Shown here one piece after another: positions 43,364-53,423 of a DNA stretch of 64,000 bases (the stretch's first letter is position 1; every line of letters starts with the position of its first letter). The position numbers were made by a program, and so were the translations under genes. The stretch covers positions 67,489 to 131,488 of the forward strand of contig JAFEFT010000036.1 in assembly GCA_018240435.1 (NCBI GenBank), read 5' to 3'. The notes below the pieces were generated by a model that was not told the origin of the DNA, searched no databases, and saw nothing but the letters and a program-made list of their open reading frames with translations. This stretch comes from Pseudomonadota bacterium (lineage in GTDB: Bacteria; Pseudomonadota; Gammaproteobacteria; Xanthomonadales; Xanthomonadaceae).

Positions 43364-46162
43364 TCACGCCGCAGCGACGATGTTGACGATCTTGCCCGGT
43401 ACCACGATGACCTTGCGCACCTGCAGGCCGTCGAGAAACCGGGCGACGTTCGGCTCGCCCAGCGCCGACTGTTCGATCACCTCGCGGGCGGCATCGGCGG
43501 CGACCTCGATGGTGCCGCGCAGCTTGCCATTGACCTGCACCGCCAGCTTGACCACGAACCGGTGCAGTGCCGCCGGATCGACCTTCGGCCAGGACAGATC
43601 CTCGATCAGCTGTTCGGGATTGCCCAACCGCTGCCAGAGCGCGTGCGCCAGATGCGGCGTCATCGGGTCAAGGATGCGCAGCAGCTTGGAATAACCTTCG
43701 TACTGCACCGCCAGGCGGTCATCGGCCTCCCCATCGCCGCCCTCCAGCGGCAGCGCCTCGAGCGCACGCAGCATCTTCATCGCCGCCGAGACCACGGTAT
43801 TGAACTGCATCCGCCGCATGTCGTGGTCGGCCTGGGCGACGTGCAGATGGATTTCACGCCGTGCCCGCCGCAGGCCATCGCCCAGCCGCTGCGCGGCGAC
43901 CGCCTGCGGCCGCCCACGCAAGATCACCTGCGCCGCCAGCCTTTCGCCCCAGGCCCACACCCGGCGCAGGAAGCGCGCGCAGCCCTCGACGCCGGCCTCG
44001 TTCCATTCCAGCGACTGCTCGGGTGGCGAGGCGAACATCGAAAACAGGCGCACCGTGTCGGCACCGTACTTGCCGACCATCTCCTGCGGGTCGACGCCGT
44101 TGTTCTTCGATTTCGACATCTTCTCGATGCCGCCGATCTTCACCGGCTGGCCGTCGGCCTTGAGCACCGCACCGACCACATGCCCGCGCGCATCGCGCTG
44201 CATCTCGACATCGGCCGGATTGATCCAGTCTTTCGCGCCGTGCGCGTCCTCGCGGTAGAAGGTTTCAGCGATCACCATGCCCTGACAGAGCAGGCTCGTC
44301 GCCGGCTCGTCGGAATCGACCAGGCCTTCATCGCGCAGCAGCTTGTGGAAGAAGCGGAAATACAGCAGGTGCAAGATCGCGTGCTCGATGCCGCCGATGT
44401 ACTGATCGACCGGCAGCCAATGGCGCGCGCGCGCATCGACCATGTCCTGCGCACCCGGCGAGGTGTACCGCGCGTAGTACCAACTCGACTCCATGAAGGT
44501 GTCGAAAGTGTCGGTCTCGCGCTCGGCGGCGCCACCGCATTGCGGGCAGTTCGTCTTGCGCCACTGCGGATCGGCCTTGATCGGCGAACCGGTGCCCATG
44601 AACGCCACGTCCTCGGGCAGCCGCACCGGCAGGTGCTCCTCCGGCACCGGCACCGCGCCGCAGGCGTCGCAGTAGATGATCGGAATCGGACAGCCCCAGT
44701 AGCGCTGCCGGCTCACGCCCCAGTCGCGCAGGCGGAAGTTGACCCGGCGCCGGCCGCTGCCCTCGCGTTCGAGCCGTTCGGCGAGCGCCGCGAACGCCTC
44801 GTCGAAATCCATGCCGTCCAGCGCGCCCGAGTTCACGCAAGTGCCGTATTCGGTGTAGGCACCGTCGGTGATGATCGCCTGCTCGAACGCCGACACCATG
44901 TCGACCGCGCCAGCTGCTTCGTACACGTCCAGCGGCCGATCCTGGCCCAGCGCCGCGCTCATCGGATCGGCGTTGCGCTGCGCATCGCGGCCCAGTTCGA
45001 GGATGGCGTCACGCACCGGATCGCTGACGATCACCATCTTGATCAGCAGGTCGTACTTGCTGGCGAACTCCCAGTCGCGCTGGTCGTGCCCGGGCACGCC
45101 CATCACCGCGCCGGTGCCGTAACCCATCAGCACGAAGTTGGCGATCCACACCGGCAGCCGCTCGCCGCTGATCGGATGGATGGCGTGCAGGCCGGTTTCG
45201 ATGCCTTTCTTTTCCTGGGTCTCGATCTGCGCGGTGGCGGTGCCGCCGTGCCGGCATTCGGCAATGAAGGCGGCGATCGCCGGATTGCCGGCAGCGGCCT
45301 GCAGCGCCAGCGGGTGTTCGGCGGCGATCGAGATGAACGTCACCCCCATCAGGGTGTCGGGCCGGGTGGTGAACACCGTCAGCGGATCGCGCACGCCATC
45401 GACGGCGAAGTCCACCTCCAGGCCTTCGCTGCGGCCGATCCAGTTGCGCTGCATGGTCTTGACCGAATCCGGCCAGCCCGGCAACGCATCCAGGCCGTCG
45501 AGCAGTTCCTGCGCGTAGTCGGTGATCTTCAGGAACCACTGCGGGATTTCGCGCTTTTCGACGATCGCGCCGGTACGCCAGCCACGGCCGTCGATGACCT
45601 GTTCGTTGGCCAGAACGGTGTGGTCGACCGGATCCCAGTTCACCACCGATTGCTTGCGATACGCCAGGCCCTTCTTGAACAGACGCACGAACATGCGCTG
45701 CTCATGGACGTAGTAGTCGGGCTTGCAGGTGGCAAATTCGCGCGTCCAGTCGATCGCGTAGCCCATCGTTTCGAGCTGCGTGCGCATGTGCTCGATGTTG
45801 GCGTAGGTCCACTTCGCCGGCGCGGTCTTGTGCTTGATGGCCGCATTTTCCGCGGGCAGGCCGAAGGCATCCCAACCCATCGGCTGCAGCACGTTGCGGC
45901 CGTTCATCCGCTGGAAGCGGCTGATCACGTCGCCGATGGTGTAGTTGAGCACATGCCCCATGTGCAGCGCACCCGAAGGGTAGGGCAGCATCGACAGGCA
46001 GTAGAACTTGGGCCGCGGGTCGGCCTCGTTCACCTCGAAGGCGCGGGTACGCGTCCAGAACGCCTGCGCGGCCGCTTCGATCGCTTTCGGATCGTAGGCG
46101 GCCGATGCCGCGCCGGCGCCGGGTTCGGCTTGAGGACTGTCGGGGCCTGCTGGGGTGGACAT
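43364..46162 (-). CDS. leuS: Leucyl-tRNA synthetase
   Basis: 932 residues from the Met at 46162; the ATG seven codons upstream (46183) is equally in frame. Class I synthetase: HIGH motif [14 protein letters not shown] (about 65-78), the CP1 editing domain with [20 protein letters not shown], a zinc-like insert ([12 protein letters not shown]), [12 protein letters not shown] (about 680) and the anticodon domain. A slightly long, Pro/Ala-rich N-terminus (first 22 residues) precedes the usual YDPKAIE start. First gene of the lptE-holA-nadD-rsfS line and divergent from the amidohydrolase. Confidence 0.96.
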   Translation of the reverse strand: MSTPAGPDSPQAEPGAGAASAAYDPKAIEAAAQAFWTRTRAFEVNEADPRPKFYCLSMLPYPSGALHMGHVLNYTIGDVISRFQRMNGRNVLQPMGWDAFGLPAENAAIKHKTAPAKWTYANIEHMRTQLETMGYAIDWTREFATCKPDYYVHEQRMFVRLFKKGLAYRKQSVVNWDPVDHTVLANEQVIDGRGWRTGAIVEKREIPQWFLKITDYAQELLDGLDALPGWPDSVKTMQRNWIGRSEGLEVDFAVDGVRDPLTVFTTRPDTLMGVTFISIAAEHPLALQAAAGNPAIAAFIAECRHGGTATAQIETQEKKGIETGLHAIHPISGERLPVWIANFVLMGYGTGAVMGVPGHDQRDWEFASKYDLLIKMVIVSDPVRDAILELGRDAQRNADPMSAALGQDRPLDVYEAAGAVDMVSAFEQAIITDGAYTEYGTCVNSGALDGMDFDEAFAALAERLEREGSGRRRVNFRLRDWGVSRQRYWGCPIPIIYCDACGAVPVPEEHLPVRLPEDVAFMGTGSPIKADPQWRKTNCPQCGGAAERETDTFDTFMESSWYYARYTSPGAQDMVDARARHWLPVDQYIGGIEHAILHLLYFRFFHKLLRDEGLVDSDEPATSLLCQGMVIAETFYREDAHGAKDWINPADVEMQRDARGHVVGAVLKADGQPVKIGGIEKMSKSKNNGVDPQEMVGKYGADTVRLFSMFASPPEQSLEWNEAGVEGCARFLRRVWAWGERLAAQVILRGRPQAVAAQRLGDGLRRARREIHLHVAQADHDMRRMQFNTVVSAAMKMLRALEALPLEGGDGEADDRLAVQYEGYSKLLRILDPMTPHLAHALWQRLGNPEQLIEDLSWPKVDPAALHRFVVKLAVQVNGKLRGTIEVAADAAREVIEQSALGEPNVARFLDGLQVRKVIVVPGKIVNIVAAA

Positions 46163-46294
46163 GGACGACGGCAACCGGGCCAAGGCATTGGATTGTGCAG
46201 GTTATCGCAGTGCAGCATGAGGCGAAAGACGTTTTTTTCACATCTTTTGCCGCCGCCATGCGTGAAACATATGGGCATCGGCGCGCGCAGCCGC

Positions 46295-46300
46295 TACATT
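46295..46300 (+). promoter_or_regulatory. Putative -10 element of the amidohydrolase gene
   Basis: TACATT in CCGCTACATTG, 31 bases before the ATG at 46332. The context matches the -10-like boxes before the helicase and first autotransporter genes. Confidence 0.4.
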
Positions 46301-46331
46301 GCCTGTCTTCCCATCGCCCGTGGATCGCCCC

Positions 46332-47714
46332 ATGCGCCTGCCTCGCCTGCCGCTCGTGCTCGCCCTGCTGACCGCCCTGCCCGCCGCCATCGCCCAGGAT
46401 GCGCCGTCGACGCCGACACCGGCGACGACCATCGTCCATTGCGGCCATCTGTTCGATTCGGTGAACGGCAGGATGCTCGGCGAAACCAGCATCACCGTCG
46501 TCGGCGAGCGCATCCGCGCCGTCACCCCGGGTGCGCCGGCGCCTGGCGCCACCGTGATCGAGCTGGGCAACGCCACCTGCCTGCCGGGCCTGATCGACAC
46601 CCATACCCATCTCACCGACCAGACCAGCCCGACCGGCTACAGCGACCAGTTCCGCTGGAACATCGCCGACTACGCCATCCGCAGCACCGTCTACGCGCGG
46701 CGCACCCTGCTGGCCGGCTTCACCACCGTGCGCAACCTCGGCGACCACGATTACGATTCGGTGGCGCTGCGCAATGCCATCGACGCCGGCGCCATCATCG
46801 GGCCGCGCATCTTCACCGCCGGCACCGCGATCGGCTCGACCGGCGGCCATGCCGACGACAGCGACGGTTACCGCCACGACCTGCAAGGCGACCCGGGCGC
46901 CAAGGACGGCATCATCAACTCGCCCGAGGATGCCTGGAAAGCGGTGCGCCAGCATTACAAGGAAGGCGTCGATCTGATCAAGATCATGCCCTCAGGCGGC
47001 GTGCTCGACGAGTCCAGCAGCGTCGACAACGCCCAGCTCACCTTGCCGGAAATCCAGGCCGTGGTCGCTGCCGCGCACGACTACGGCTTCACCGTCGCCG
47101 CCCACGCGCATGGCGCCGAGGCGATCCGCCGCGCCGTTCTGGCCGGCGTGGATTCGATCGAACACGGCACCTTCATGAACGACGAGGACATGAAGCTGAT
47201 GGTCGCCCACGGCACCTGGTACGTGCCGACCATCATCGCCGGCAAGTTCGTCGGCGAGAAAGCGAAGATTCCCGGCTACTACCCGCCGCAGGTGGCGCGC
47301 AAGGCGGCGATGGTCGGCCCGGCAATCCAGGCCACCGCCGGCAAGGCCTGGCGCGCCGGCGTCAAGATCGCCTTCGGCACCGATGCGGCGGTGTATCCGC
47401 ACGGGCAGAACGCGAAGGAATTCGAATATCTGGTGCAGGCCGGCATCCCCGCCGCCTACGCCATCCAGGCGGCGACCACGCACGCCGCGCAACTGCTGCA
47501 TCAGGAGCAGAACATCGGCAGCGTCAGTCCCGGCAAATACGCCGACATCGTCGCCGTGCAGGGCGATCCGCTGGCCGACATCACCCGCCTGCAGCACATG
47601 GCCTTCGTGATGAAGGCCGGCGTCGTCTACGAGCGCGACGGCGCGCTGCTGCCGTCGGCGGCGGCGTCCGCTGCGGCAACGTCGACCTCCGCGATCGCGG
47701 CGCAGGGCCCCTGA
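46332..47714 (+). CDS. Exported metal-dependent amidohydrolase (imidazolonepropionase/prolidase-like)
   Basis: 460 residues from the ATG at 46332; signal peptide LPLVLALLTALPAAIA. Amidohydrolase superfamily metal site: LPGLIDTHTHLTDQ (HxH), Lys in DLIKIMPSGG, His in VAAHAHGAEAI and DSIEHGTFM, Asp in IAFGTDAAVYPHGQN. Relatives include Xaa-Pro or Xaa-Arg/Lys dipeptidases hydrolysing peptides in the periplasm. The exact substrate cannot be inferred. The final 25 residues are Ala/Ser-rich. Probably monocistronic, divergent from leuS. Confidence 0.88.
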   Translation: MRLPRLPLVLALLTALPAAIAQDAPSTPTPATTIVHCGHLFDSVNGRMLGETSITVVGERIRAVTPGAPAPGATVIELGNATCLPGLIDTHTHLTDQTSPTGYSDQFRWNIADYAIRSTVYARRTLLAGFTTVRNLGDHDYDSVALRNAIDAGAIIGPRIFTAGTAIGSTGGHADDSDGYRHDLQGDPGAKDGIINSPEDAWKAVRQHYKEGVDLIKIMPSGGVLDESSSVDNAQLTLPEIQAVVAAAHDYGFTVAAHAHGAEAIRRAVLAGVDSIEHGTFMNDEDMKLMVAHGTWYVPTIIAGKFVGEKAKIPGYYPPQVARKAAMVGPAIQATAGKAWRAGVKIAFGTDAAVYPHGQNAKEFEYLVQAGIPAAYAIQAATTHAAQLLHQEQNIGSVSPGKYADIVAVQGDPLADITRLQHMAFVMKAGVVYERDGALLPSAAASAAATSTSAIAAQGP

Positions 47715-47784
47715 CCCCGGCCGCTTGCATCGGCCGCCGCCGCCCGCAGATCAGCCGCATCTTCCGCCACCGCCGCCCACCACC

Positions 47785-48648
47785 ATGACTGCCACCGCCC
47801 AGGTTTTCGACGCCACCGTCAGCACCTTCGAAACCGAGGTGCTGCAAGGTTCGCTGCAAACGCCCGTGCTGCTCGATTTCTGGGCCGCTTGGTGCGGCCC
47901 CTGCAAGACACTCGGGCCGATCCTCGAAAAACTCGCCGCCGAGTTCAATGGCGCCTTCCGCCTGGCCAAGGTCGATGTCGACAAGGAACAGGAGCTCGGC
48001 GCGGCATTCCAGATCCGCTCGATTCCGACCGTCATTCTCGTCAAGGATGGCCAGCCCATCGACGGCTTTCAGGGTGCGCTGCCGGAAGGGCAGGTGCGGC
48101 AGTTCCTGCAACGGCACGGCATCGTGCCGGCGGCGGCCGAACCCCAACCCGAACCCGAACCGGCAGCCGTGGCCGTCGATCCGCACGCCGACGTGGTGCG
48201 TCTGCGCGCGGCCGTCGCCGCCGAGCCGGGCAAGGACGAGCTCAAGCTCGATCTGGCGCTGGCGCTGCTTGCCACCGGCGCCACCGCCGAGGCCAGTTCG
48301 CTGCTCGATGCCCTGCCCGCCAATCTCGCCACCGACGATCGCAGCCTGCGCGCGCGTGCGCATCTGGGCTTTGCCGCCCTGCTCGTCGGAGCGCCACCGG
48401 CTGGCGCGCTGGCAGCGGCCATCGCCGCCAATCCCGACGACCTGCGCGCCCGCCACCTGCTCGGCGCCCGGCAATTGCTGGAAGGCCAGGCCGGCGCCGG
48501 CCTCGAACAATTCATCGAGATGCTGCGTCGCAATCGCGGCTACGAGGATGGCCTGCCCAAACGCGCCCTGATCGATGCCTTCCGCGTCGTCGCCGATCCC
48601 GACTTGGTCGGCGTGTATCGCCGCAAGATGTCCTCGCTGCTGTTCTGA
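47785..48648 (+). CDS. cnoX: CnoX/YbbN-type thioredoxin-fold chaperedoxin
   Basis: 287 residues. The N-terminal thioredoxin domain has a full active site WCGPC (C37, C40) and IRSIPTVILVKDG; a Pro/Glu linker (about 115-130) leads to a C-terminal TPR-like region (KLDLALALLATGATAEASSLLDAL and ARHLLGARQLLEGQ). This is the layout of CnoX, which holds unfolding proteins for GroEL/DnaK under oxidative stress. E. coli CnoX lacks the redox CxxC, whereas this one retains it, as in Caulobacter. An inverted repeat just after the stop (48664-48687) may end transcription. Confidence 0.87.
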   Translation: MTATAQVFDATVSTFETEVLQGSLQTPVLLDFWAAWCGPCKTLGPILEKLAAEFNGAFRLAKVDVDKEQELGAAFQIRSIPTVILVKDGQPIDGFQGALPEGQVRQFLQRHGIVPAAAEPQPEPEPAAVAVDPHADVVRLRAAVAAEPGKDELKLDLALALLATGATAEASSLLDALPANLATDDRSLRARAHLGFAALLVGAPPAGALAAAIAANPDDLRARHLLGARQLLEGQAGAGLEQFIEMLRRNRGYEDGLPKRALIDAFRVVADPDLVGVYRRKMSSLLF

Positions 48649-48804
48649 CCTGCACGGCAAGCTGAACGCACGCCGTCCGGCGTGTTCAGTCGCGGTCAAC
48701 CGCAGCCGACCGGCCTTCGTTGCCGCGGCCAGGCCGGTGGCGCCGGGGTGGTTTTCGCGCTATCGGCCGGCGCCCCGCTGCCGTATGCTGCCTGAAGCCC
48801 GATC

Positions 48805-51213
48805 ATGGATCGCCAACCGCCCGTCGTGCCGCCGACCAACCCGTCCGATCCGCGTGCCACCGCCGTGCATGTCACCGGCGACAACGCGGTGTTGCCCGAG
48901 ATTCCCGGTTACCGGGTGATCCGCAAGCTCGGCCGCGGCGGCATGGCCGAGGTGTATCTGGCCAACCAGCTCGCGCTCGACCGCGAGGTCAGCGTCAAGG
49001 TGATGGAACGCGGCGCGCTGGCCGACGAAACCAGCATGCAGCGCTTCGAGAACGAGGCGCGCACGATCGCCAGGCTCAGCCATCCCAACATCGTGGCGAT
49101 CCACGAGATCGGCCGCACCGCCGACGGCCGGCTGTATTACACGATGCCGTTCCTGCCCAACGGCGATCTGGCGCAGCGCGATCTCGGGCACGACGACACG
49201 CGCATCATCCACATCCTGCGCACCTTGTTGTCGGCGCTGGACTACGCCCATCAGCGCGGCATCGTGCATCGCGATGTCAAGCTCGAAAACGTGCTGTTCG
49301 ACGCCGACGACCGGCCACTGCTGGCCGATTTCGGCATCGCCCTGTCGCGCCACGAGGACGTGCGCATCACCACCGCCGGTTTCGCCGTCGGCAGCGCCGG
49401 CTACATGGCGCCCGAGCAGGCGCGCGGCGACGCCGTCGATGCCCGTGCCGACCTGTACAGCGTCGGCGTGCTCACCTGGGAGCTGCTGACCGGCGAGTTG
49501 CCGTTCCGCTCCACCGATCCGCTGGCGCTGGCGCTGATGCACGCACAGAAGGACATCCCGCGCCTGCCGGCGGCGAAAAAACACTGGCAGGGCTTCATCG
49601 ATACAGCGATGGCCAAGGATCCGGCGCAGCGCTTCGGCAACGCCCGCCAGATGCTGGACACACTCGATCGCATCGGCCGCCGCAGTGGCCCGCTGCGCCT
49701 GCGCCCGATGCCGGTGCGCAACGCCAGCGCGGCGCCCTCGCCCGCACGGCGGCTGGCGTTGATCGGCGCGATCGCGGCGCTGGCCGTCGCCGGTGGCGGC
49801 TACGCCCTGCGCGATCGCCTGCCGTGGCACAGTCCGGCGCCTCCCGTGGCCAGCGCTGCCGTCACCGGCGCGTCGGTGCCAGCCCCCGCAGCACCCGCCA
49901 GCGGCGCGCGTGCCGATACCACCATGCCGGCGCCGGCATCGCCTCCGGTGCTGGCCGCACCCAGCGCACCGCCGCCGGCAGCGGCGACCGCCAGCGCCGA
50001 AGCCGTTGCCGCCGACCGCGCGCACGCGCGGCTGGCGCACGACGAGCTGATCGATCCGGCCGGCAGCAGCGCCGTCGACATGGCCCTGGCGGCATGGGAA
50101 CTGGCGCCGGCGACGCCCGCCAACAAGGCGCTGGCAAACGACCTGCTGCAGGCGCTGGGCCGCGCCGGATCGCGCGCCATCGCCGCCGGCAACGATAGCC
50201 GCCTGCACGCCATCGACGACAAGGCGACGATGTTCGCCAATGCCACGGTCGGCACCCAGGCGTCGGGCTGGAAGGTCTACCGCACGATGCTCGGCCGCGC
50301 CCTGGCCGCGCGCGCGGCCGGGGCATCGGGCACGCCGGACGCACTGGCACGCACGCAGGCGTTGGCGGCGCAACTGGGTCTGGCCTCGGCCTTGCCGGCC
50401 ACCATCGCGCCGGCATCTCCCGGCCCGGCCAACCGACCGCCACCGGCGATCGCGATGGCAGCGCCGAAACCGACCCCGGCATCGGCGCCGCCGGCGCCGC
50501 CCAAGCCCGATGGCAGCGACGAGCTGCCGGTCGATCGCGGGTTCGTCAAGCTGCACGGGCCGATCGGCATTTTCCCCGCAGCGGCGGTCGCGACCACCGA
50601 GGTCACCCGCAACCAGTTCGCGCAGTTCATGACCGATTCCGGCCGGCCTGCCAGCGCCTGTCACGAAGGCAAGCCCAAGCCGTGGCAGGCGCCGGTGGCG
50701 GCGCCACGACGGCCGCACGCGCCGTGGCGACGCGCCTTCGAACGCCGCTACGCCCCGGCCGCGACCGCTGCGGCCACCGCCGATCACAGCTGGAACAACC
50801 CCGGATTCGCGCAGGCGGGCGATCATCCGGTGGTCTGCGTGAGCTGGGCCGACGCCGATGCCTATGCGCGCTGGCGGGGCCAGCTCGATCACCGGCGTTA
50901 TCGCCTGCTCTCGACCGCCGAATGGCAGATGCTCGCCACCCACGGCCTGGGTGGCGTGGAAATCCAGCACGGCACGGCGCCGGCACGGTCCGGAGCGCCC
51001 AATGCGATCGGCGTGTACGGGCTCGACGGCAACGTCAGTGAATGGCTGGCCGATTGCGGCAGCGGCGGTTGCGGCCATCGCAGGGTGGCCGGACGTTCGT
51101 GGAAGGGGCGCGGCAACGATGCCGATCCCGGCCAGCGCCCGGCCGACGCCGCCTACGATGATCTCGGCTTCCGTCTGGTCGAAATCCTTGGCCGCCGCAC
51201 GGCGGCGAACTAG
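48805..51213 (+). CDS. Membrane Ser/Thr protein kinase fused to a formylglycine-generating-enzyme-like domain
   Basis: 802 residues. Hanks-type kinase (35-300): glycine loop LGRGGMAEVYL, Lys65 in SVKVM, HRDVKLEN (D157), DFG (175-177), MAPEQARGD. A TM helix (LALIGAIAALAVAGGGYAL, about 315-335) is followed by a long Ala/Pro-rich periplasmic region. A C-terminal FGE/SUMF1-type domain completes it (VTRNQFAQFM, SWNNPGFAQAGDHPVVCVSWADADAYARW, GLDGNVSEWL, DLGFRLVE). The extracellular module may bind ligand rather than act as an enzyme. Paralogue of the next gene. Confidence 0.88.
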   Translation: MDRQPPVVPPTNPSDPRATAVHVTGDNAVLPEIPGYRVIRKLGRGGMAEVYLANQLALDREVSVKVMERGALADETSMQRFENEARTIARLSHPNIVAIHEIGRTADGRLYYTMPFLPNGDLAQRDLGHDDTRIIHILRTLLSALDYAHQRGIVHRDVKLENVLFDADDRPLLADFGIALSRHEDVRITTAGFAVGSAGYMAPEQARGDAVDARADLYSVGVLTWELLTGELPFRSTDPLALALMHAQKDIPRLPAAKKHWQGFIDTAMAKDPAQRFGNARQMLDTLDRIGRRSGPLRLRPMPVRNASAAPSPARRLALIGAIAALAVAGGGYALRDRLPWHSPAPPVASAAVTGASVPAPAAPASGARADTTMPAPASPPVLAAPSAPPPAAATASAEAVAADRAHARLAHDELIDPAGSSAVDMALAAWELAPATPANKALANDLLQALGRAGSRAIAAGNDSRLHAIDDKATMFANATVGTQASGWKVYRTMLGRALAARAAGASGTPDALARTQALAAQLGLASALPATIAPASPGPANRPPPAIAMAAPKPTPASAPPAPPKPDGSDELPVDRGFVKLHGPIGIFPAAAVATTEVTRNQFAQFMTDSGRPASACHEGKPKPWQAPVAAPRRPHAPWRRAFERRYAPAATAAATADHSWNNPGFAQAGDHPVVCVSWADADAYARWRGQLDHRRYRLLSTAEWQMLATHGLGGVEIQHGTAPARSGAPNAIGVYGLDGNVSEWLADCGSGGCGHRRVAGRSWKGRGNDADPGQRPADAAYDDLGFRLVEILGRRTAAN

Positions 51214-51291
51214 CCCGGCGACGCTTTCCGGGCGCCCTCTGCCTGCCGTATGCTGCCGACAACACCAGCTCCGGCTGCTGCCCCAAGGCCC

Positions 51292-53421
51292 ATGCCTCGC
51301 CCTGCCACGCCACCTGCCGATTCAGCCGCATCCGCGGACGCCACGGCCGTGGGGTTCCCGCAGATTCCCGGCTATCGCGTGCGCAAACGCCTGGGCGAGG
51401 GCGGCATGGCCGCGGTGTATCTGGCGACGCAGGAATCGTTGGATCGGCCGGTGGCGATCAAGGTCATGGAAAGCGCCGGCCTGAAAGACGAGGTCAGCAA
51501 GCAGCGCTTCGAGAACGAGGCGCGCACCATCGCCCAACTCAGCCATCCGTGCATTGTGGCGATCTACGAGGTCGGTCGCACCCGCGACGGGCGGATGTAC
51601 TACATCATGCCGTTTCTCGCCAACGGCGATCTCGGCCAGCGCGACCTGCGCAACGACGAAACCGCGATCATCCGCGTGTTGCGCGCCTTGCTGTCGGCGC
51701 TCGACTACGCGCACCAGCGCGGCATTGTCCATCGCGACGTCAAGGCCGCCAACGTGCTCTACGACATCGCCGACCGCCCGCTGCTCACCGATTTCGGCAT
51801 CGCCACCAGCCGCCGCGACACCAGCCGCATCACCACCGCCGGATTGGCCGTGGGCAGCTCTGGCTACATGGCACCCGAACAGGCCCGTGGCGATGTCGTC
51901 GATGGCCGTGCCGACCTGTACGGCGTCGGTGTGCTCACCTACGAATTGCTGACCGGACACCTGCCGTATCAGGCGCCCGATGCGCTGGCACTGGCATTGC
52001 TGCATGCGCAAAGCCCCATCCCGTCGTTGCCGGCCAGCAAGCGCCATTGGCAGTTTTTCATCGACAAGGCGATGGCCAAATCGCCCGACCAGCGCTACCG
52101 CGATGCAAGGCAGATGCTGGAGGCGACCAATCGCATCGAGCGCCGTACCCGTCGCCGGTTTTTCGGGCGGCTCTGGCGCGGTCACGCCGCGGCTGCCAGC
52201 GACAGCGGCCATAGCCATCGCAGCCTGATCGCAGCGGCGATCGTGGCGGTCGTGGCAATCGGGCTGTATGCCGCGCGCGATCATCTGCCGTGGGCAGGCG
52301 GCCGCGACGGCGATCATGCGCAGGTCGCGACCGATCGCATGCCATCCGGCGCTGCCACCAGTCATCGCCCGGCGCCGCCGCTCGCCAGCGCCTCAGGGGC
52401 GCCGCCGTCGACAGTTGCCCCTCCGGTGCCGAGGCCCGCCGCGGCGGTCACGCCGCCCGCCAGCGGCGCCTCCGATTCGCCCGACGCCACCATGCTCGCC
52501 GCCGCCCGGCAAGCCCTGCGCAAGGGCGATCTGACCAGCCCGGCCGACGCCAATGCCGTCGATCTGGCGCGCATGGTCTGGAAGCTCTCCCCCGGCAGCG
52601 ACGGCAGCCGCGTGCTGGTTGGCGACGTGCTCAAGGCGCTAGCGGCGCGCGAAGCGCAGGCGATCGTCGAACACCACGATCCGCGCGTGCTCGACGATCG
52701 CCTCAAGTCGCTGCAACTGGCCGATGCCACCATCGGCCGTGACGCGCCGGTATGGCGGGAAGTCCGGGCGATCCTGTCCGGGGCGATCGATCGTCGCGTA
52801 CAGGCCGAACGCTCGATCACCGACAAGCTCGCGCTCAAACGCACCGAATCGCTGAGCCGGCAAATCGATCTGACCGATGTCTATCGCCATGCGCTGGCCG
52901 CCAACCAGCAGGCCTCCGCCGAAGCGGCCAACGCGGCGGCCAGTGCCGCCTTGCTCAATTCGCTGGCTGCCGGCTACGTCGTGCTGCCCAAAGCCTCGCC
53001 GCGGGCGCCGCAGGTGGCGGTCGCGCGCGCCCCGGTGACCCGTCACGAATACGCCGAATTCGTCAACGCCACCCGGCGCCCGGCCTCGGCCTGCGTCGGC
53101 GGCAAACCGGCACCGGCAACCGGTCGCAAGACCTGGAGCGATCCGGGTTTCAGCGTGACCAGCGAGCAGCCGGTGGTCTGCGTGAGCTGGAACGATGCCA
53201 ACGCCTACACGCAATGGCTGGGCACGCACACCGGCAACCACTACCGGCTGGCGACCGCCGCCGACTTGCAGGCGGCCCGCAGCCAAGGCGGCATCACCGG
53301 CGGCGGCGGCGAATGGTTGCTGGATCGCACCATTGCCGGGCACGGCGGCAGCCACGATGCCAGCCAAGGCAACGACGACGTCGGCTTCCGCGTCGTGCGC
53401 GTGATCGACCCACGCCGTTGA
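51292..53421 (+). CDS. Second kinase-FGE-like membrane protein, paralogue of the previous gene
   Basis: 709 residues from the ATG at 51292. An ATG at 51250 is in frame but lies inside TATGCT, which looks like the gene's -10 box. Kinase: LGEGGMAAVYL, Lys57 in VAIKVM, HRDVKAANVL, DFGIATS, MAPEQARGD. TM helix LIAAAIVAVVAIGLYAARDH, an Ala/Pro-rich stalk, a helical part, and a shortened FGE-like domain (ARAPVTRHEYAEFVNATRRP, WSDPGFSVTSEQPVVCVSWNDANAY, DVGFRVVRV). The typical GLxGNVxEW block is degenerate (GGGGEWLLDR). Gene order and identity point to tandem duplication. Confidence 0.87.
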   Translation: MPRPATPPADSAASADATAVGFPQIPGYRVRKRLGEGGMAAVYLATQESLDRPVAIKVMESAGLKDEVSKQRFENEARTIAQLSHPCIVAIYEVGRTRDGRMYYIMPFLANGDLGQRDLRNDETAIIRVLRALLSALDYAHQRGIVHRDVKAANVLYDIADRPLLTDFGIATSRRDTSRITTAGLAVGSSGYMAPEQARGDVVDGRADLYGVGVLTYELLTGHLPYQAPDALALALLHAQSPIPSLPASKRHWQFFIDKAMAKSPDQRYRDARQMLEATNRIERRTRRRFFGRLWRGHAAAASDSGHSHRSLIAAAIVAVVAIGLYAARDHLPWAGGRDGDHAQVATDRMPSGAATSHRPAPPLASASGAPPSTVAPPVPRPAAAVTPPASGASDSPDATMLAAARQALRKGDLTSPADANAVDLARMVWKLSPGSDGSRVLVGDVLKALAAREAQAIVEHHDPRVLDDRLKSLQLADATIGRDAPVWREVRAILSGAIDRRVQAERSITDKLALKRTESLSRQIDLTDVYRHALAANQQASAEAANAAASAALLNSLAAGYVVLPKASPRAPQVAVARAPVTRHEYAEFVNATRRPASACVGGKPAPATGRKTWSDPGFSVTSEQPVVCVSWNDANAYTQWLGTHTGNHYRLATAADLQAARSQGGITGGGGEWLLDRTIAGHGGSHDASQGNDDVGFRVVRVIDPRR

Positions 53422-53423
53422 CG

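Noticed and set aside
42935-47788. A 1617-codon open frame on the plus strand across leuS and the amidohydrolase gene
   Set aside because: It is antisense to lptE and leuS and out of frame with the amidohydrolase gene. Its translation is Arg/His/Gly-rich with no domain. High third-position GC produces such long shadows.
51250-51291. An earlier start for the second kinase gene at 51250
   Set aside because: That ATG is part of TATGCT, which occurs in the same context (GCCGTATGCTGCC) upstream of the first kinase gene, where it cannot be a start codon. It is read as a promoter element instead.
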